Source: Planctomycetaceae bacterium (GTDB taxonomy: Bacteria; Planctomycetota; Planctomycetia; Planctomycetales; Planctomycetaceae). From it: 13,037 nucleotides of DNA. The stretch spans positions 1 to 13,037 of the forward strand of contig WFOZ01000061.1 in assembly GCA_015487825.1 (NCBI GenBank). Reading direction: 5' to 3'. Positions within the stretch are counted from its first letter, which is position 1. Each line of letters opens with the position of its first letter. The notes below the pieces were generated by a model that did not search any database, had not been told where the DNA came from, and saw nothing but the letters and a program-made list of their open reading frames with translations. Shown piece by piece: positions 1 through 8,458 of this stretch. A program made the translations under genes and the position numbers.

Positions 1-11
1 CCTGAATGATC

Positions 12-43
12 GGCGAAGCGGAGTTGTTTCCTTCCGCCTTGCC
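12..43 (-). terminator. Hairpin downstream of the MBOAT gene
   Basis: Read on the minus strand, positions 43-33 (GGCAAGGCGGA) pair with 22-12 (TCCGCTTCGCC). This gives an 11-bp GC-rich stem with one A-C mismatch and one G-U pair around a 10-nt loop. It starts 14 nt after the stop codon of the acyltransferase gene. No run of T follows, so it is not a classical intrinsic terminator, but its position and strength suit a 3' end structure. Confidence 0.4.
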
Positions 44-57
44 AATATTCGCTCAAA

Positions 58-1491
58 TTAAAATTGAAAATAAATAAATGTCCCTGCAACCGGAGGCGGA
101 AAACAAAAGCACATCATCAGGGCATACGAGTAGACAACTGCTCGCCAGCCCCAGTGGATATCAAACAATGAAAAAGACTTCCTTTGAAATTCGAGCCAGG
201 CTTCAAACGCGATCAGTGGCCCTGCATAAAACAGGAGCATTCCTGTCATCGTCAAAGCTAATGGAGTGAAAGTGAAATCGGTTACCATCAGGCCCAACAT
301 CCCCCAGGCTTGAGAAATAGTTACGGCTCGAAATAATAACCAGCTGATACAAATCAGATGGAACATCAACAGCATCTGCACAAAATGAGAAATTCCGGAG
401 AGAGGCGCTGCCTTTTCTCTGGTAACAATTCGTTTGAGACGTCTCTGGTCGAAAAGACGATAAGTACAAAGTATCAGGCCATGAAATGCACCCCAGGCAA
501 CGAAAGTCCAATTTGCTCCGTGCCATAATCCGCCCAGCAGCATCGTCAGCATCAGATTGCGATAGGTATTGAATGTTCCGTGACGGTTTCCGCCCAATGG
601 AACGTACAGATAATCGCGAAGCCATTGCGATAACGAAATATGCCAGCGCCGCCAGAAGTCACTCGGGTTGATCGCAAAATAAGGCATGCGAAAGTTCATC
701 ATTAAATCGAAACCGAGCCATTTCGAAATACCTCGGGCAATGGAAGAATATCCTGAAAAGTCGCCATAGATCTGAAAGGCAAATGCATACACACCAACCA
801 GTACTTCCAGTCCACTCAATTCTGCAAGCGGTGTTTCGAAAATTGAATTCACCAGCACGGCCATGTTGTCAGCCACAACGATCTTCTTGAACAAGCCCAT
901 GACAACCAGAAACAGACCTTGTTGGAAATACTCCGGTTTCCAGATGCGATCAGATGTTACTTGAGGCAGAAAGTGTGCTGCCCGTTCAATCGGACCAGCC
1001 ACCAGTTGAGGAAAGAAAGAAACATAGACTGCAAAATCGAGCAGATTTCCAGCTGGCTTGCATTGCCCACGATACACATCGATTGTGTAACTCATCGTCT
1101 GGAAGGTATAAAAAGAAATTCCAACCGGTAGAATTACTTTAAACGTCGGCAGTAAGGCCGGGATGCCAATCGCGGTGAAAAGTGTAATGAGTTCGCCTGC
1201 AAAGAAACCGTAATACTTGAAGAAGCCCAAAATACCAAGGTTTGTCACCATCGAAATGGTAAGCAGCATGCGTCGCTTTTTTTGTGAATCACTTTCAACG
1301 ATGCGGTTTGCAACGATGTAATCAACCAGTGTTGAAAGTACGATCAGACTCAGAAATCGCCAGTCCCAGCAACCATAAAAGAAATAGCTCGCAACCAGCA
1401 AAAGCACATTCTGCGCACGATGTCTGAAGCGGTGATACAACAGCATCACCACGATAAAAAAGATCCAGAATGCAAAACTGTTGAACAGCAT
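58..1491 (-). CDS. MBOAT family membrane O-acyltransferase (AlgI-like)
   Basis: A 477-residue integral membrane protein of the MBOAT family, the AlgI/DltB-like group that transfers acyl groups, usually acetyl, to polysaccharides or other extracytoplasmic acceptors. The start MLFNS is the usual one for this family, although no good ribosome site precedes it. Hydrophobic segments cover most of the length. Family motifs are seen: [10 protein letters not shown] at 161-170, GDFSGYS at 243-249, [17 protein letters not shown] at 278-294, YVPLGGNR at 296-303 and [11 protein letters not shown] at 320-330, with H324 as the expected catalytic histidine. The protein ends in FIYFQF. Length is normal for AlgI-like proteins. 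Such enzymes usually work with an SGNH/AlgX-like partner, but none lies inside the window; one could lie beyond the left edge. It is divergent from the AAA ATPase gene and probably separately transcribed. The acceptor cannot be inferred. Family call is firm. Confidence 0.95.
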   Translation of the reverse strand: MLFNSFAFWIFFIVVMLLYHRFRHRAQNVLLLVASYFFYGCWDWRFLSLIVLSTLVDYIVANRIVESDSQKKRRMLLTISMVTNLGILGFFKYYGFFAGELITLFTAIGIPALLPTFKVILPVGISFYTFQTMSYTIDVYRGQCKPAGNLLDFAVYVSFFPQLVAGPIERAAHFLPQVTSDRIWKPEYFQQGLFLVVMGLFKKIVVADNMAVLVNSIFETPLAELSGLEVLVGVYAFAFQIYGDFSGYSSIARGISKWLGFDLMMNFRMPYFAINPSDFWRRWHISLSQWLRDYLYVPLGGNRHGTFNTYRNLMLTMLLGGLWHGANWTFVAWGAFHGLILCTYRLFDQRRLKRIVTREKAAPLSGISHFVQMLLMFHLICISWLLFRAVTISQAWGMLGLMVTDFTFTPLALTMTGMLLFYAGPLIAFEAWLEFQRKSFSLFDIHWGWRAVVYSYALMMCFCFPPPVAGTFIYFQF

Positions 1492-1949
1492 CAGGGTAAT
1501 ACGTTTACTAACAGAGAGTGGTCACTGTGGGAATAAGAGCATTCGCAAATTCCGAACCTTATGCACAATCCTCAATACTTCATGGCAATAACGTGGTTGA
1601 ACTTACCTGTAACCACATCGATTTTTCCTGGTGCCAGTAGAATTTGGATTTCAATATTCGGAATATTCAATGTCTGTGCGAAATGATTCTACTCTTCTAC
1701 CGTAAGTTTACGTTGCATTTTCGCCTCAATTCTCCGCAATCTTCTTTTTGGTGTATGAGCAGAAAAACTGGAATACGGATTGTATCGATTTTGCAGGTGA
1801 TGCAGTTTCGATAGAAAAATCGAGAGCAAACAGGTTATGCTATCTGTATGATGGCACACGGTTTTGTGAGTAAATTGCGAGACTGTTTTCAAATTGTCTC
1901 TAAAACTTGACTCAAACAGAACAATCTGGCCCCTATAAGGTATCAAAAG
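1492..1949. other. Intergenic region between divergent genes
   Basis: These 458 AT-rich bases separate the divergent acyltransferase and AAA ATPase genes and must hold both promoters, but I see no convincing pair of promoter boxes. TTGACT at 1907-1912 and TATAAG at 1934-1939 lie upstream of the ATPase gene, but their spacing (21 bp) is too long and the second box is very close to the start codon. A 15-bp inverted repeat, AATATTC-G-GAATATT at 1653-1667, looks like a possible operator about 160 bp upstream of the acyltransferase. On the minus strand the frame from 2024 to 1574 has a single stop, at 1689-1691; the translation is not recognisable and I do not call it a gene. Confidence 0.5.
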
Positions 1950-3935
1950 ATGTCGTTGATGCAGGAAACACTGGATGAAATTCAGGATCGTCTGAATGCC
2001 AAAGAATCGCTGATTATTCTTCAAAGTGATGATGAACCCCGCTGGGTGGAGGCCATTTCTAAACTTGCACAGAAAATGGAATTGAATCTGGCAAGCTGGT
2101 CGCTCAGTACTTCACTGGTGCCCCCCGATCTTGCATTGTCGGTAGAGGGAGACGATCACCTCATCGACACGGCTGCTCATTTCCTGGAAGCGATCACTCA
2201 ATGTTCGGGCAGGCATCTGTTTCTGGCAAAAGATATCGAACATTTTCTGGAAGAACCGGAAGTGATCCGCCGGTTACAGGATCAGGCACAGAATTTTGAT
2301 GCCTCTCCCCTGCTGCTTATTGGTCCTCAATTCAAACTGCCTGCGAGTCTGACAAAAATCTGCACCGTGCTCCAGTTGCCGATGCCCGATTACGAGGAAC
2401 TGGCCGTATGCCTCAAGCAGGCTTTGATGGGTTCGCCGGATAAAATTGAAATTTCGGAATCTTTTTTTGATCGAATGGTAAAGGGAGTCATCGGTTTAAC
2501 CAGGCATCAGGCACAACGGGCATTCTCTCGTGTACTGGCAGGCAGGACAGAGTTGGGTGAAGAAACAATGACGCAACTCGTTTCGGAAAAACGCCAGTTG
2601 CTGCAAGGTTCCGATCTGCTTGAATTTCACGATCTCGACGAAACATCTGATGACATCGGCGGTTTGGATGGCCTTAAAGACTGGGTTCAAAGGCGTGTCA
2701 AAGCCTTCAGCCCGGATGCACAGAAGAAGAAAATCGGTCAGCCTAAAGGAGTTCTATTGCTTGGTGTGCAGGGGTGTGGAAAATCTCTTTCAGCTAGAGT
2801 CATTGCCCGACAACTCAGTTTTCCTCTCGTGCGTCTCGACTTTGGCAACCTGCTTCAAAGTGGTCGCGGAAGTTCTGAAAGTAATTTGCGGGAAGTATTG
2901 CGGATGATGGACAGCATCGCCCCGGCTGTTCTCTGGATCGAGGAAATGGAAAAAGCGTTCTCAGGACTTGAGGGAGGTGACGAAGATAAAGACGCAACCG
3001 TGACACGAATGTTCGGGCACTTTCTCACCTGGATGCAGGAACATACCGCTCCCATTTTTGTAGTCGCTACAGCCAACTCTGTCGATGATCTTCCTCCGGA
3101 ACTATTACGCCGGGGGCGCTTCGATGAACTTTTCTTTATTGATCTCCCCAACTTTCACGAGCGTAAACATATTTTCCAGATTCACCTGGCCAAGCGAGGT
3201 TGCAACCCGGACGATTTCAACCTCGAAGAATTATCCGACAAGGTTGAAGGCTACAGCGGTGCAGAAATCGAACAGATCGTCAATTCTGCAGTGATTGATG
3301 CTTATACGTACGACCGCCTGCCAAGCCAGAAAAATATTCTTGATACATCAGACTCCATTGTGCCGCTTTCTGTTACAATGGAAGATAAAGTATTTGCATT
3401 GCGGGAATGGGCGCGCACACGTTGCAGGCCCGCTACTCCAGATTCACGTGTAATGCGGATGCTTGAAGATGAACATCGACGCGGAGAACTGGCCGATGAA
3501 GACCCCGATTTCCCTGACCCCTGGATCGAACCGATCAAAATGGGAGACATCGCCGGTGCGGTGCAGGAATTTGTGCGGGCGACCGATCACGTTACATTTT
3601 TCAAACTTCAGCAAAATCTGAATAGACACACTCCGACCGAAGGACAGGCAAGTATCGTTTTGAAATCTGACAGTAACATTGTACTTTGGCAGGGAATGGA
3701 GAAAAACTTTGCAGAAGCAATCGCAAAATACATCAACAATAAAAGACTGTTTCTGAATCCGGTCGATGTTTCGCATTATCAGAAACTGGGAAAAGTCCTC
3801 AGAATTCCGGTCCTGGCTGCGTTACGTGAAAAACCGCTTCCTCGCGAAGTCTGGTTTCCCTGTGTGATGAGAATCATGCCCCCTCGTGAGGGAAGCGGCC
3901 GGCTACGGGAAGTTGTTGTGATTGATGAGTCGTAG
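1950..3935 (+). CDS. Ycf46-like AAA+ ATPase with C-terminal extension
   Basis: A 661-residue soluble AAA+ ATPase resembling the Ycf46 family of plastids, cyanobacteria and other bacteria, whose cellular role is poorly known. Residues 1-225 form an N-terminal region with no Walker A motif, as is usual for Ycf46-type proteins. The active AAA domain spans about 232-455: Walker A GVQGCGKS at 272-279, Walker B VLWIEEME at 327-334, sensor 1 ATAN with N376, arginine fingers in LLRRGRFDE at 385-393, and sensor-2 segment GYSGAEI at 434-440. [19 protein letters not shown] (358-376) and [15 protein letters not shown] are close to Ycf46 signatures. The first acidic residue of Walker B is E331 where D is normal; E332 is kept. 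Residues about 545-661 extend beyond the usual Ycf46 length and show no domain I recognise. The start at 1950 has AAGG nine bases upstream; an in-frame ATG at 1959 is possible. It appears monocistronic. No substrate can be inferred. Confidence 0.9.
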   Translation: MSLMQETLDEIQDRLNAKESLIILQSDDEPRWVEAISKLAQKMELNLASWSLSTSLVPPDLALSVEGDDHLIDTAAHFLEAITQCSGRHLFLAKDIEHFLEEPEVIRRLQDQAQNFDASPLLLIGPQFKLPASLTKICTVLQLPMPDYEELAVCLKQALMGSPDKIEISESFFDRMVKGVIGLTRHQAQRAFSRVLAGRTELGEETMTQLVSEKRQLLQGSDLLEFHDLDETSDDIGGLDGLKDWVQRRVKAFSPDAQKKKIGQPKGVLLLGVQGCGKSLSARVIARQLSFPLVRLDFGNLLQSGRGSSESNLREVLRMMDSIAPAVLWIEEMEKAFSGLEGGDEDKDATVTRMFGHFLTWMQEHTAPIFVVATANSVDDLPPELLRRGRFDELFFIDLPNFHERKHIFQIHLAKRGCNPDDFNLEELSDKVEGYSGAEIEQIVNSAVIDAYTYDRLPSQKNILDTSDSIVPLSVTMEDKVFALREWARTRCRPATPDSRVMRMLEDEHRRGELADEDPDFPDPWIEPIKMGDIAGAVQEFVRATDHVTFFKLQQNLNRHTPTEGQASIVLKSDSNIVLWQGMEKNFAEAIAKYINNKRLFLNPVDVSHYQKLGKVLRIPVLAALREKPLPREVWFPCVMRIMPPREGSGRLREVVVIDES

Positions 3936-4149
3936 TCACTGCTTCATGCCCTCCTCTACTCTGGACAGACAGGTGTTTGTATTTCAGCTCGAAAAATTGA
4001 TCAATCTTCAACGGAAGAATTGCATTTTCATTTCCAGACGAACTGAAATGGGAAACAGTGAGTTGAAGTAAGAGATCCCTTTGTATTTTGAAGTTCCCAT
4101 AAACAAAAGCTATTACCTGCCAGATGGACGCAGTGTGGCAGACTGAACC
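3936..4149. other. Intergenic region with weak hairpins
   Basis: This stretch follows the ATPase gene and precedes the promoter at 4150. It contains the short palindrome ATTGATCAAT at 3996-4005 and an imperfect hairpin at 4029-4050, in which CATTTCCAG pairs with CTGAAATG with one bulged C around ACGAA. Either could be a 3' end structure of the ATPase transcript, but neither is followed by a T run. No gene is seen on either strand. Confidence 0.4.
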
Positions 4150-4178
4150 TTGACACTCTATTCAAATTCTCCTATAAA
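4150..4178 (+). promoter_or_regulatory. Sigma-70-type promoter of the carbonic anhydrase/SulP module
   Basis: TTGACA at 4150-4155 is a perfect -35 box. It is followed by exactly 17 bp and then TATAAA at 4173-4178, which differs from the consensus -10 by one base. Transcription would begin near 4185, leaving a leader of about 70 nt before the ATG at 4254. This is the best promoter match in the window and it faces the small membrane protein, carbonic anhydrase and SulP genes. The strength is inferred from the boxes alone. Confidence 0.7.
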
Positions 4179-4253
4179 AATTTGTTGGTTGAAACACCAC
4201 GGTTGATGTACTGTTGAGCCGCTTCTTTAGATGAATGCGGGTGGATGAGATAA

Positions 4254-4604
4254 ATGATTCCGAGAGAATCTTTAAAAAAACGACTTTCTTTGTCAGGTAT
4301 CTTAGTGATATGGATATCTGTTAGTGCCTTTTCGTTGTCCACTCTTCCTCCGGTTGTTGTGCTTTCATGGATCGAACTGGTCGAAACAGAATGTCCCGCT
4401 CAGGAAGACGGGGAGGAGACTGAAGAAAAGCTGGAAACTTTTTCTTCAACTCGTCATCGCGTTAATAATCGTCGCCGCGTAATTCTCTATCGAATTTTGG
4501 ATCGGTGCAGTGGGTCTGCTCAAACCACATTCTCTTTTCCCCACTACCCAACGATAATAGGCCATCAGCTTACCAATGGCTTATGTGCTCCTTTGCTTGT
4601 TTAG
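4254..4604 (+). CDS. Small single-pass membrane protein, unknown function
   Basis: A 116-residue protein. A basic N-terminus (RESLKKR) is followed by a hydrophobic segment at about 11-40, which could be a membrane anchor or an uncleaved signal. Next come an acidic stretch (ECPAQEDGEETEEKLE, 46-61), a basic stretch (RHRVNNRRR, 67-75) and a C-terminal GHQLTNGLCAPLLV (103-116). The alternating charge blocks and tidy C-terminus look like a real protein; I recall similar GH-x-L-x-NGL-x-APLL endings in planctomycete hypothetical proteins, but could not check. GGATGA at 4243-4248 is a usable ribosome site, and the strong promoter at 4150-4178 lies directly upstream. It precedes the carbonic anhydrase gene by 143 bp on the same strand, so it may be co-transcribed with the inorganic carbon genes. 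Function unknown; a role in the transporter complex is only an inference from position. Confidence 0.7.
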   Translation: MIPRESLKKRLSLSGILVIWISVSAFSLSTLPPVVVLSWIELVETECPAQEDGEETEEKLETFSSTRHRVNNRRRVILYRILDRCSGSAQTTFSFPHYPTIIGHQLTNGLCAPLLV

Positions 4605-4621
4605 CAGAAAAATCTTTTCTG
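4605..4621 (+). other. Short AT-rich hairpin after the small membrane gene
   Basis: CAGAAAA and TTTTCTG form a perfect 7-bp stem around the loop ATC, beginning at the base after the stop codon. The stem is weak and has no following T run, so it is unlikely to end transcription fully. It could be chance or a processing site between this gene and the carbonic anhydrase gene. Confidence 0.25.
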
Positions 4622-4747
4622 GCGTCTTTGAGATCGGCTTGTGAGCCCGTTGCGCATACTACATCCATGTATGGCATTCAGGTTCGCCTTTCCAGCTGAT
4701 TTTTTATTCTCACGCTCTGTTTGGCGCGCACCAAGGAGATTATCTCT

Positions 4748-5413
4748 ATGCAAAAACTCGTTGAAGGTATTCACCAGTTCCAGGATGACATTTTCAGTTC
4801 CAAGCGGCGTTTGTTTGAAGATCTGGTCGATGGTCAGAGTCCACCGGCTTTGTTTATTACCTGTTCAGATTCCCGTATCAATCCTAACTTGCTAACACAA
4901 ACTGAACCGGGTAGACTTTTCATTTTGCAAAATTCTGGCAACATCGTTCCGCCTTACAGAGCACTTGGGGGAGGCGAAGCTGCGACGATTGAATATGCGG
5001 TTTCTGTTTTGGGCGTTAAGGATATCATCGTCTGCGGCCATTCGCATTGTAGGGCAATGAGAGGATTGCTTGATCAATCGGCGCTCGAAAAAATACCAGC
5101 CGCCCAGTCATGGCTGTCTCATGCAGAATTGACACATCGGATCATCGAAGAAAATTATTCACACGTCACAGATCCAACAGCCCGGCTCACTGCAACGGTA
5201 GAAGAGAATGTACTTGTACAGATCGAACATCTTCGAACTCATCCTTCCGTTGCAGCGGCTTTAAGTAGAAAGGCATTAAACCTTCATGCCTGGTTCTACA
5301 AATTTGAAACGGGACAGGTTTTCGGATTTGACCCACAAGAGTGTCAGTTTGTTCCTGTTGAAGGAACAGGTTTTGCGCCCCCGGCAGTCGCGTGGGAATC
5401 GCCACCTGTTTAG
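4748..5413 (+). CDS. Beta-class carbonic anhydrase
   Basis: A cytoplasmic zinc enzyme that interconverts CO2 and bicarbonate. The product is 221 residues, normal for the family. The ATG at 4748 is chosen because AAGGAG at 4733-4738 lies nine bases before it; the frame is open upstream to a TTG at 4721, but that start would place the ribosome site inside the gene. All catalytic residues are present: zinc ligands C39, H98 and C101, and the D41/R43 pair in CSDSR, with CGHSHC as the second zinc motif. The substrate-pocket region [14 protein letters not shown] and the [12 protein letters not shown] segment also fit. It lies between a small membrane protein gene and a SulP transporter gene on one strand. 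Beta-carbonic anhydrases are known next to or fused with SulP transporters, for example Rv3273 of Mycobacterium tuberculosis, so the likely job is to supply or consume bicarbonate at that transporter. Confidence 0.96.
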   Translation: MQKLVEGIHQFQDDIFSSKRRLFEDLVDGQSPPALFITCSDSRINPNLLTQTEPGRLFILQNSGNIVPPYRALGGGEAATIEYAVSVLGVKDIIVCGHSHCRAMRGLLDQSALEKIPAAQSWLSHAELTHRIIEENYSHVTDPTARLTATVEENVLVQIEHLRTHPSVAAALSRKALNLHAWFYKFETGQVFGFDPQECQFVPVEGTGFAPPAVAWESPPV

Positions 5414-5441
5414 TACCTTGTTTGTGACTTTCAGCGTTGGC

Positions 5442-5467
5442 GCAGGATCCGCAATAGCGGCCCCTGC
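5442..5467 (+). other. Intergenic hairpin between carbonic anhydrase and SulP genes
   Basis: GCAGG (5442-5446) and CCGC (5449-5452) pair with CCTGC (5463-5467) and GCGG (5457-5460), forming a GC-rich hairpin with a 2x2 internal loop and the tetraloop AATA. It lies 28 nt after the carbonic anhydrase stop codon, inside the 172-bp gap before the SulP gene. There is no T run after it. It could lower readthrough, stabilise the upstream mRNA, or mean nothing; no clear second promoter is seen in this gap. Confidence 0.35.
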
Positions 5468-5585
5468 AAACAACTTTAGTTTCTGCAATAACCAGACATT
5501 GCTGAATAGTTACGTTAGTTTTTAAGTATTCCATTGAGCATGTAACTCAAAAATTCAACTCCATTCAGGGAGAATTGAAAATAAA

Positions 5586-7565
5586 ATGAATCTTGAATCA
5601 AACAAATTAAAAGCAGGTAGCGACCTGTTCTCTGCCCCCAGGCAGGATTTTCTTGCTTCCATTGTCGTTTTTCTTGTTGCATTACCTCTTTGCATGGGAA
5701 TTGCAATTGCATCGGGAGTTCCAGTTGCAGCCGGATTGATTACGGGCATCGTTGGTGGATTGATTGTCGGCTGGATTGCAGGTGCCCCCTTGCAAGTAAG
5801 CGGCCCCGCAGCCGGGTTGACGGTGATTGTTTATGACCTGGTGCAAGAGCATGGGTTGGAAGTTCTTGGGATCGCTGTGTTAATTGGTGGTGTTTTGCAA
5901 TTGATTGCAGGAGTGCTGCGGTACGGTCGCTGGTTTCGAGCTGTTTCACCTGCTGTAATTCATGGCATGCTTGCAGGAATTGGTGTCTTGATATTATCGA
6001 GCCAGTTTCATGTGATGGTTGACGATTCGCCCAAAGGAAGTGGTCTCGAAAATCTGATCACAATTCCTGAGGCGATTCAAAAAGGACTACCCATCCCTGA
6101 ACTGGGCACTGTCGCGGAACGAGTTTCACGGCGTGATTTGCTGAAGCAGTTTGGCGCATTGCACGAACAGCAGGTGCAGCTTCGCGAATTAGCAGCTGAG
6201 CAAATTCCTGCACCGCTTCACGATGCAAACCATCATGAAGTGGTCAATCCGAAAATACCGCTTCCCGACAAATCACAACTTGCTCCTCTTGCATTGAAGC
6301 AACAGGAGCTATCTGAAAATCTTGGTGCTTTGATTGATCAGTTGAATGAAGCAGGTATTACTGAAACAGTTCGTGATCCCGCAGGACTGGAAGAAGCGAT
6401 CAAGCAGTTGTTAGCTAAAAACCAAATCGCACTAAACGACTTACAGCAGGGGCATGCCGAACAGGTACGAGCATCGCAGGCAAACATTCAGATCAGTCTG
6501 GAAAAAGTGCTTGCGGAGCTTAAAAATCATGACTGGGCAGCAAAAATCGGTTTCCTGACAATCATCGCTTTGCTGCTTTGGAAAACTTTTGTCCCGGCAA
6601 AACTGAAGTTGATCCCCGCGCCGCTCGTTGCAGTGGTCATCGCAACGGCTGTTGCAGCGATTCTGAAACTGCCAGTACTTTATGTGGAGGTGCCCGATAA
6701 TTTATGGAGCGAAGTCCACTTTCCTTCACTGACTATCCTGAAGTCCGTTCCGCTAAGTGTTGTGATTCAGGGGGGGATTGTATTAGCCGTTGTTGCCAGT
6801 GCAGAAACACTTTTATGTGCCACGGCTGTTGATCAGATGCAATCTGAGACGCGAACGAATTACGATAGAGAACTGGCCGCGCAGGGAGTTGGCAATATAA
6901 TTTGCGGATTCCTTGGTGCACTGCCGATGACAGGAGTGATCGTACGAAGTTCTGCCAATGTCGATGCAGGGGCCAAAACACGTCTTTCGACCATTTTGCA
7001 CGGTCTTTGGCTTTTGGTTTTTGTTGCGCTGCTCGCTTTCATTCTTCGCATGATTCCAACGGCGGCTTTGGCGGCAATGCTCGTCTACACAGGCTATAAA
7101 CTGGTTAACATCAAAGCGATACAAAATTTGAAACAGTACGGCTGGGGAGAACTTTTCATTTACTTCGCCACACTCGGAACAATTGTCTGTACCGATTTGC
7201 TCACGGGCGTCGTCACCGGAATTGCACTTTCTGCGATTAAACTCTTACATAAGTTTTCACGCCTGAATATCAAGCTGGATATTGATCAGAAGAATTCTAA
7301 AGCAGTCTTAAGACTTAACGGAGCAGCCACATTTATTCGCTTGCCTTTGCTTGCAGCTGAATTGGAACGCGTTCCGGGCCATGTTGAACTTCGTGTTGAT
7401 ATTGAGCAGCTCAATTATATTGATCATGCCTGCCTCGATTTATTGATGAACTGGGCCAAGCAACATGAAGGCACCGGCGGAACATTGATCATTGACTGGA
7501 CCACGCTACAGAATGATTTCCAGAGTAAGCCATATGAAAACGAAAAGCCGGTGAAAGAAACTTAA
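5586..7565 (+). CDS. SulP family anion (probable bicarbonate) transporter with STAS domain and helical insertion
   Basis: A 659-residue inner-membrane transporter of the SulP/SLC26 family, which moves bicarbonate, sulfate or related anions. Membrane segments fill about 21-143 and 316-555. Typical stretches are ALPLCMGIAIASGVP (32-46), VSGPAAGLTV (71-80), SPAVIHGMLAGIG (121-133), ASAETLLCATAVDQM (404-418) and GALPMTGVIVRSSANV (444-459). A C-terminal STAS domain covers about 560-648. Between the first and second membrane blocks, residues about 170-315 form a hydrophilic Gln/Glu/Leu-rich, coiled-coil-like insertion that is unusual for the family. The adjacent carbonic anhydrase gene favours bicarbonate as substrate, as with BicA-like proteins, but sulfate or another anion is not excluded. 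AGGGAG at 5567-5572 is a rather distant ribosome site (13 bases) for this ATG. The gene probably belongs to the transcription unit starting near 4185. Confidence 0.93.
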   Translation: MNLESNKLKAGSDLFSAPRQDFLASIVVFLVALPLCMGIAIASGVPVAAGLITGIVGGLIVGWIAGAPLQVSGPAAGLTVIVYDLVQEHGLEVLGIAVLIGGVLQLIAGVLRYGRWFRAVSPAVIHGMLAGIGVLILSSQFHVMVDDSPKGSGLENLITIPEAIQKGLPIPELGTVAERVSRRDLLKQFGALHEQQVQLRELAAEQIPAPLHDANHHEVVNPKIPLPDKSQLAPLALKQQELSENLGALIDQLNEAGITETVRDPAGLEEAIKQLLAKNQIALNDLQQGHAEQVRASQANIQISLEKVLAELKNHDWAAKIGFLTIIALLLWKTFVPAKLKLIPAPLVAVVIATAVAAILKLPVLYVEVPDNLWSEVHFPSLTILKSVPLSVVIQGGIVLAVVASAETLLCATAVDQMQSETRTNYDRELAAQGVGNIICGFLGALPMTGVIVRSSANVDAGAKTRLSTILHGLWLLVFVALLAFILRMIPTAALAAMLVYTGYKLVNIKAIQNLKQYGWGELFIYFATLGTIVCTDLLTGVVTGIALSAIKLLHKFSRLNIKLDIDQKNSKAVLRLNGAATFIRLPLLAAELERVPGHVELRVDIEQLNYIDHACLDLLMNWAKQHEGTGGTLIIDWTTLQNDFQSKPYENEKPVKET

Positions 7566-7702
7566 CAGCAGAATCAGCGAAAATACCTTGCGATTCCAGT
7601 ATCACCGAGTATTCTGAACTGAAGGAAAATTGTAACTATTCAGTGGTGAAAACTCCGGCGATCAGCAGGGCAGATCCGGCCCGGTTAGGCATAAGGAATG
7701 GA

Positions 7703-8458
7703 ATGAAGAAACGAATTCTCCAAATCCTTGCGATCCTTGGGATCAACCTTTGGGTTGGGTTTCTCGCTACTGTTGCCTTCATGCTGTTCATTTATAAGGG
7801 TGACCCCATTCTTGCAGCAGTCCCTGCCGTTTTGGTTTTGCCGGGAATTCTTTTGCAACCCTGGTTTGTTCTGTTCTTTCTCATGCCAATGGGACCGTTT
7901 CTTGCGCCATTTCTTACGACTTGTGTCAGCGCACCAATTTACGTCCTTCTTGATCGTAGCGGTAAGCTCGATCGGTTAAAGCTGTTTTATGCTCGCTTGA
8001 ATAAACGAAAAACTGCCATCATTACAGGATCGGCTGTTCTCTGCTTAATCACAGTCGGCTTTGCTCGATATGTCGATTTCCCTGCATTACATCAAGGCAT
8101 TCCCAAAACAATACAGTATTCCCTCAAGGAGATGGATTTCAAATATGATAATTCTCGATACTACTGCATCTACGAATTCCTTGATTCCGAATGGATTTGG
8201 CAGGCAAAAATATCTGAAGAGGAACTGAACCGTCTCGCAGACAAACTGAGAATGTCTGAAATACCATCAGAAGAAATCGGAGATCAATACAAAAACATGC
8301 CGCCGTACTGGTGGCGACCCGTGATTTCAGATCAGGTGCAAGTATTGGCGACCGACAACTTTTCTATGGAAAATCGAGGCCCGGATGGGTGGCATTTTCT
8401 TGCCACATGGAACCCGGAAGATGAAATACTTCACATGTGGATCAAGGATAACTTTTAG
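7703..8458 (+). CDS. Membrane protein of unknown function
   Basis: A 251-residue protein not recognised by family. The ATG at 7703 is chosen because AAGGA at 7693-7697 lies five bases upstream and the product then begins MKKRILQILAILGINLW, a good membrane-protein start; the frame is open to a GTG at 7643. Hydrophobic segments lie at about 6-31, 36-60, 61-83 and 104-122. After them comes a soluble region of about 130 residues, rich in aromatic residues (YYCIYEFLDSEWIW, PPYWWRP, GWHFLATW), with no metal or nucleotide motif I can identify. The region 7566-7702 after the SulP gene shows only a weak promoter-like pair (TTGCGA 7588-7593, TATTCT 7610-7615), so readthrough from the SulP unit is possible. 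The stop codon directly abuts the left arm of the inverted-repeat element that follows. The reading frame looks real; no function is proposed. Confidence 0.75.
   Translation: MKKRILQILAILGINLWVGFLATVAFMLFIYKGDPILAAVPAVLVLPGILLQPWFVLFFLMPMGPFLAPFLTTCVSAPIYVLLDRSGKLDRLKLFYARLNKRKTAIITGSAVLCLITVGFARYVDFPALHQGIPKTIQYSLKEMDFKYDNSRYYCIYEFLDSEWIWQAKISEEELNRLADKLRMSEIPSEEIGDQYKNMPPYWWRPVISDQVQVLATDNFSMENRGPDGWHFLATWNPEDEILHMWIKDNF

Noticed and set aside
203..625. Minus-strand 140-codon frame within the acyltransferase gene
   Set aside because: It lies fully inside the acyltransferase gene in another frame, whose own frame has full-length family motifs.
1689..2024. Minus-strand 111-codon frame as an intact gene
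   Set aside because: It overlaps the ATPase start, has unconvincing composition (many C, H, F, S) and no recognised motif. It is kept only as a low-interest possible remnant.
4721..4747. TTG start for the carbonic anhydrase
   Set aside because: It would put the strong AAGGAG ribosome site inside the coding region; the ATG at 4748 is correctly spaced from it.
4505..4895. Plus-strand frames of 64 and 84 codons around the carbonic anhydrase start
   Set aside because: They overlap the small membrane gene or the carbonic anhydrase gene in other frames and lack motifs; the chosen starts have better ribosome sites.
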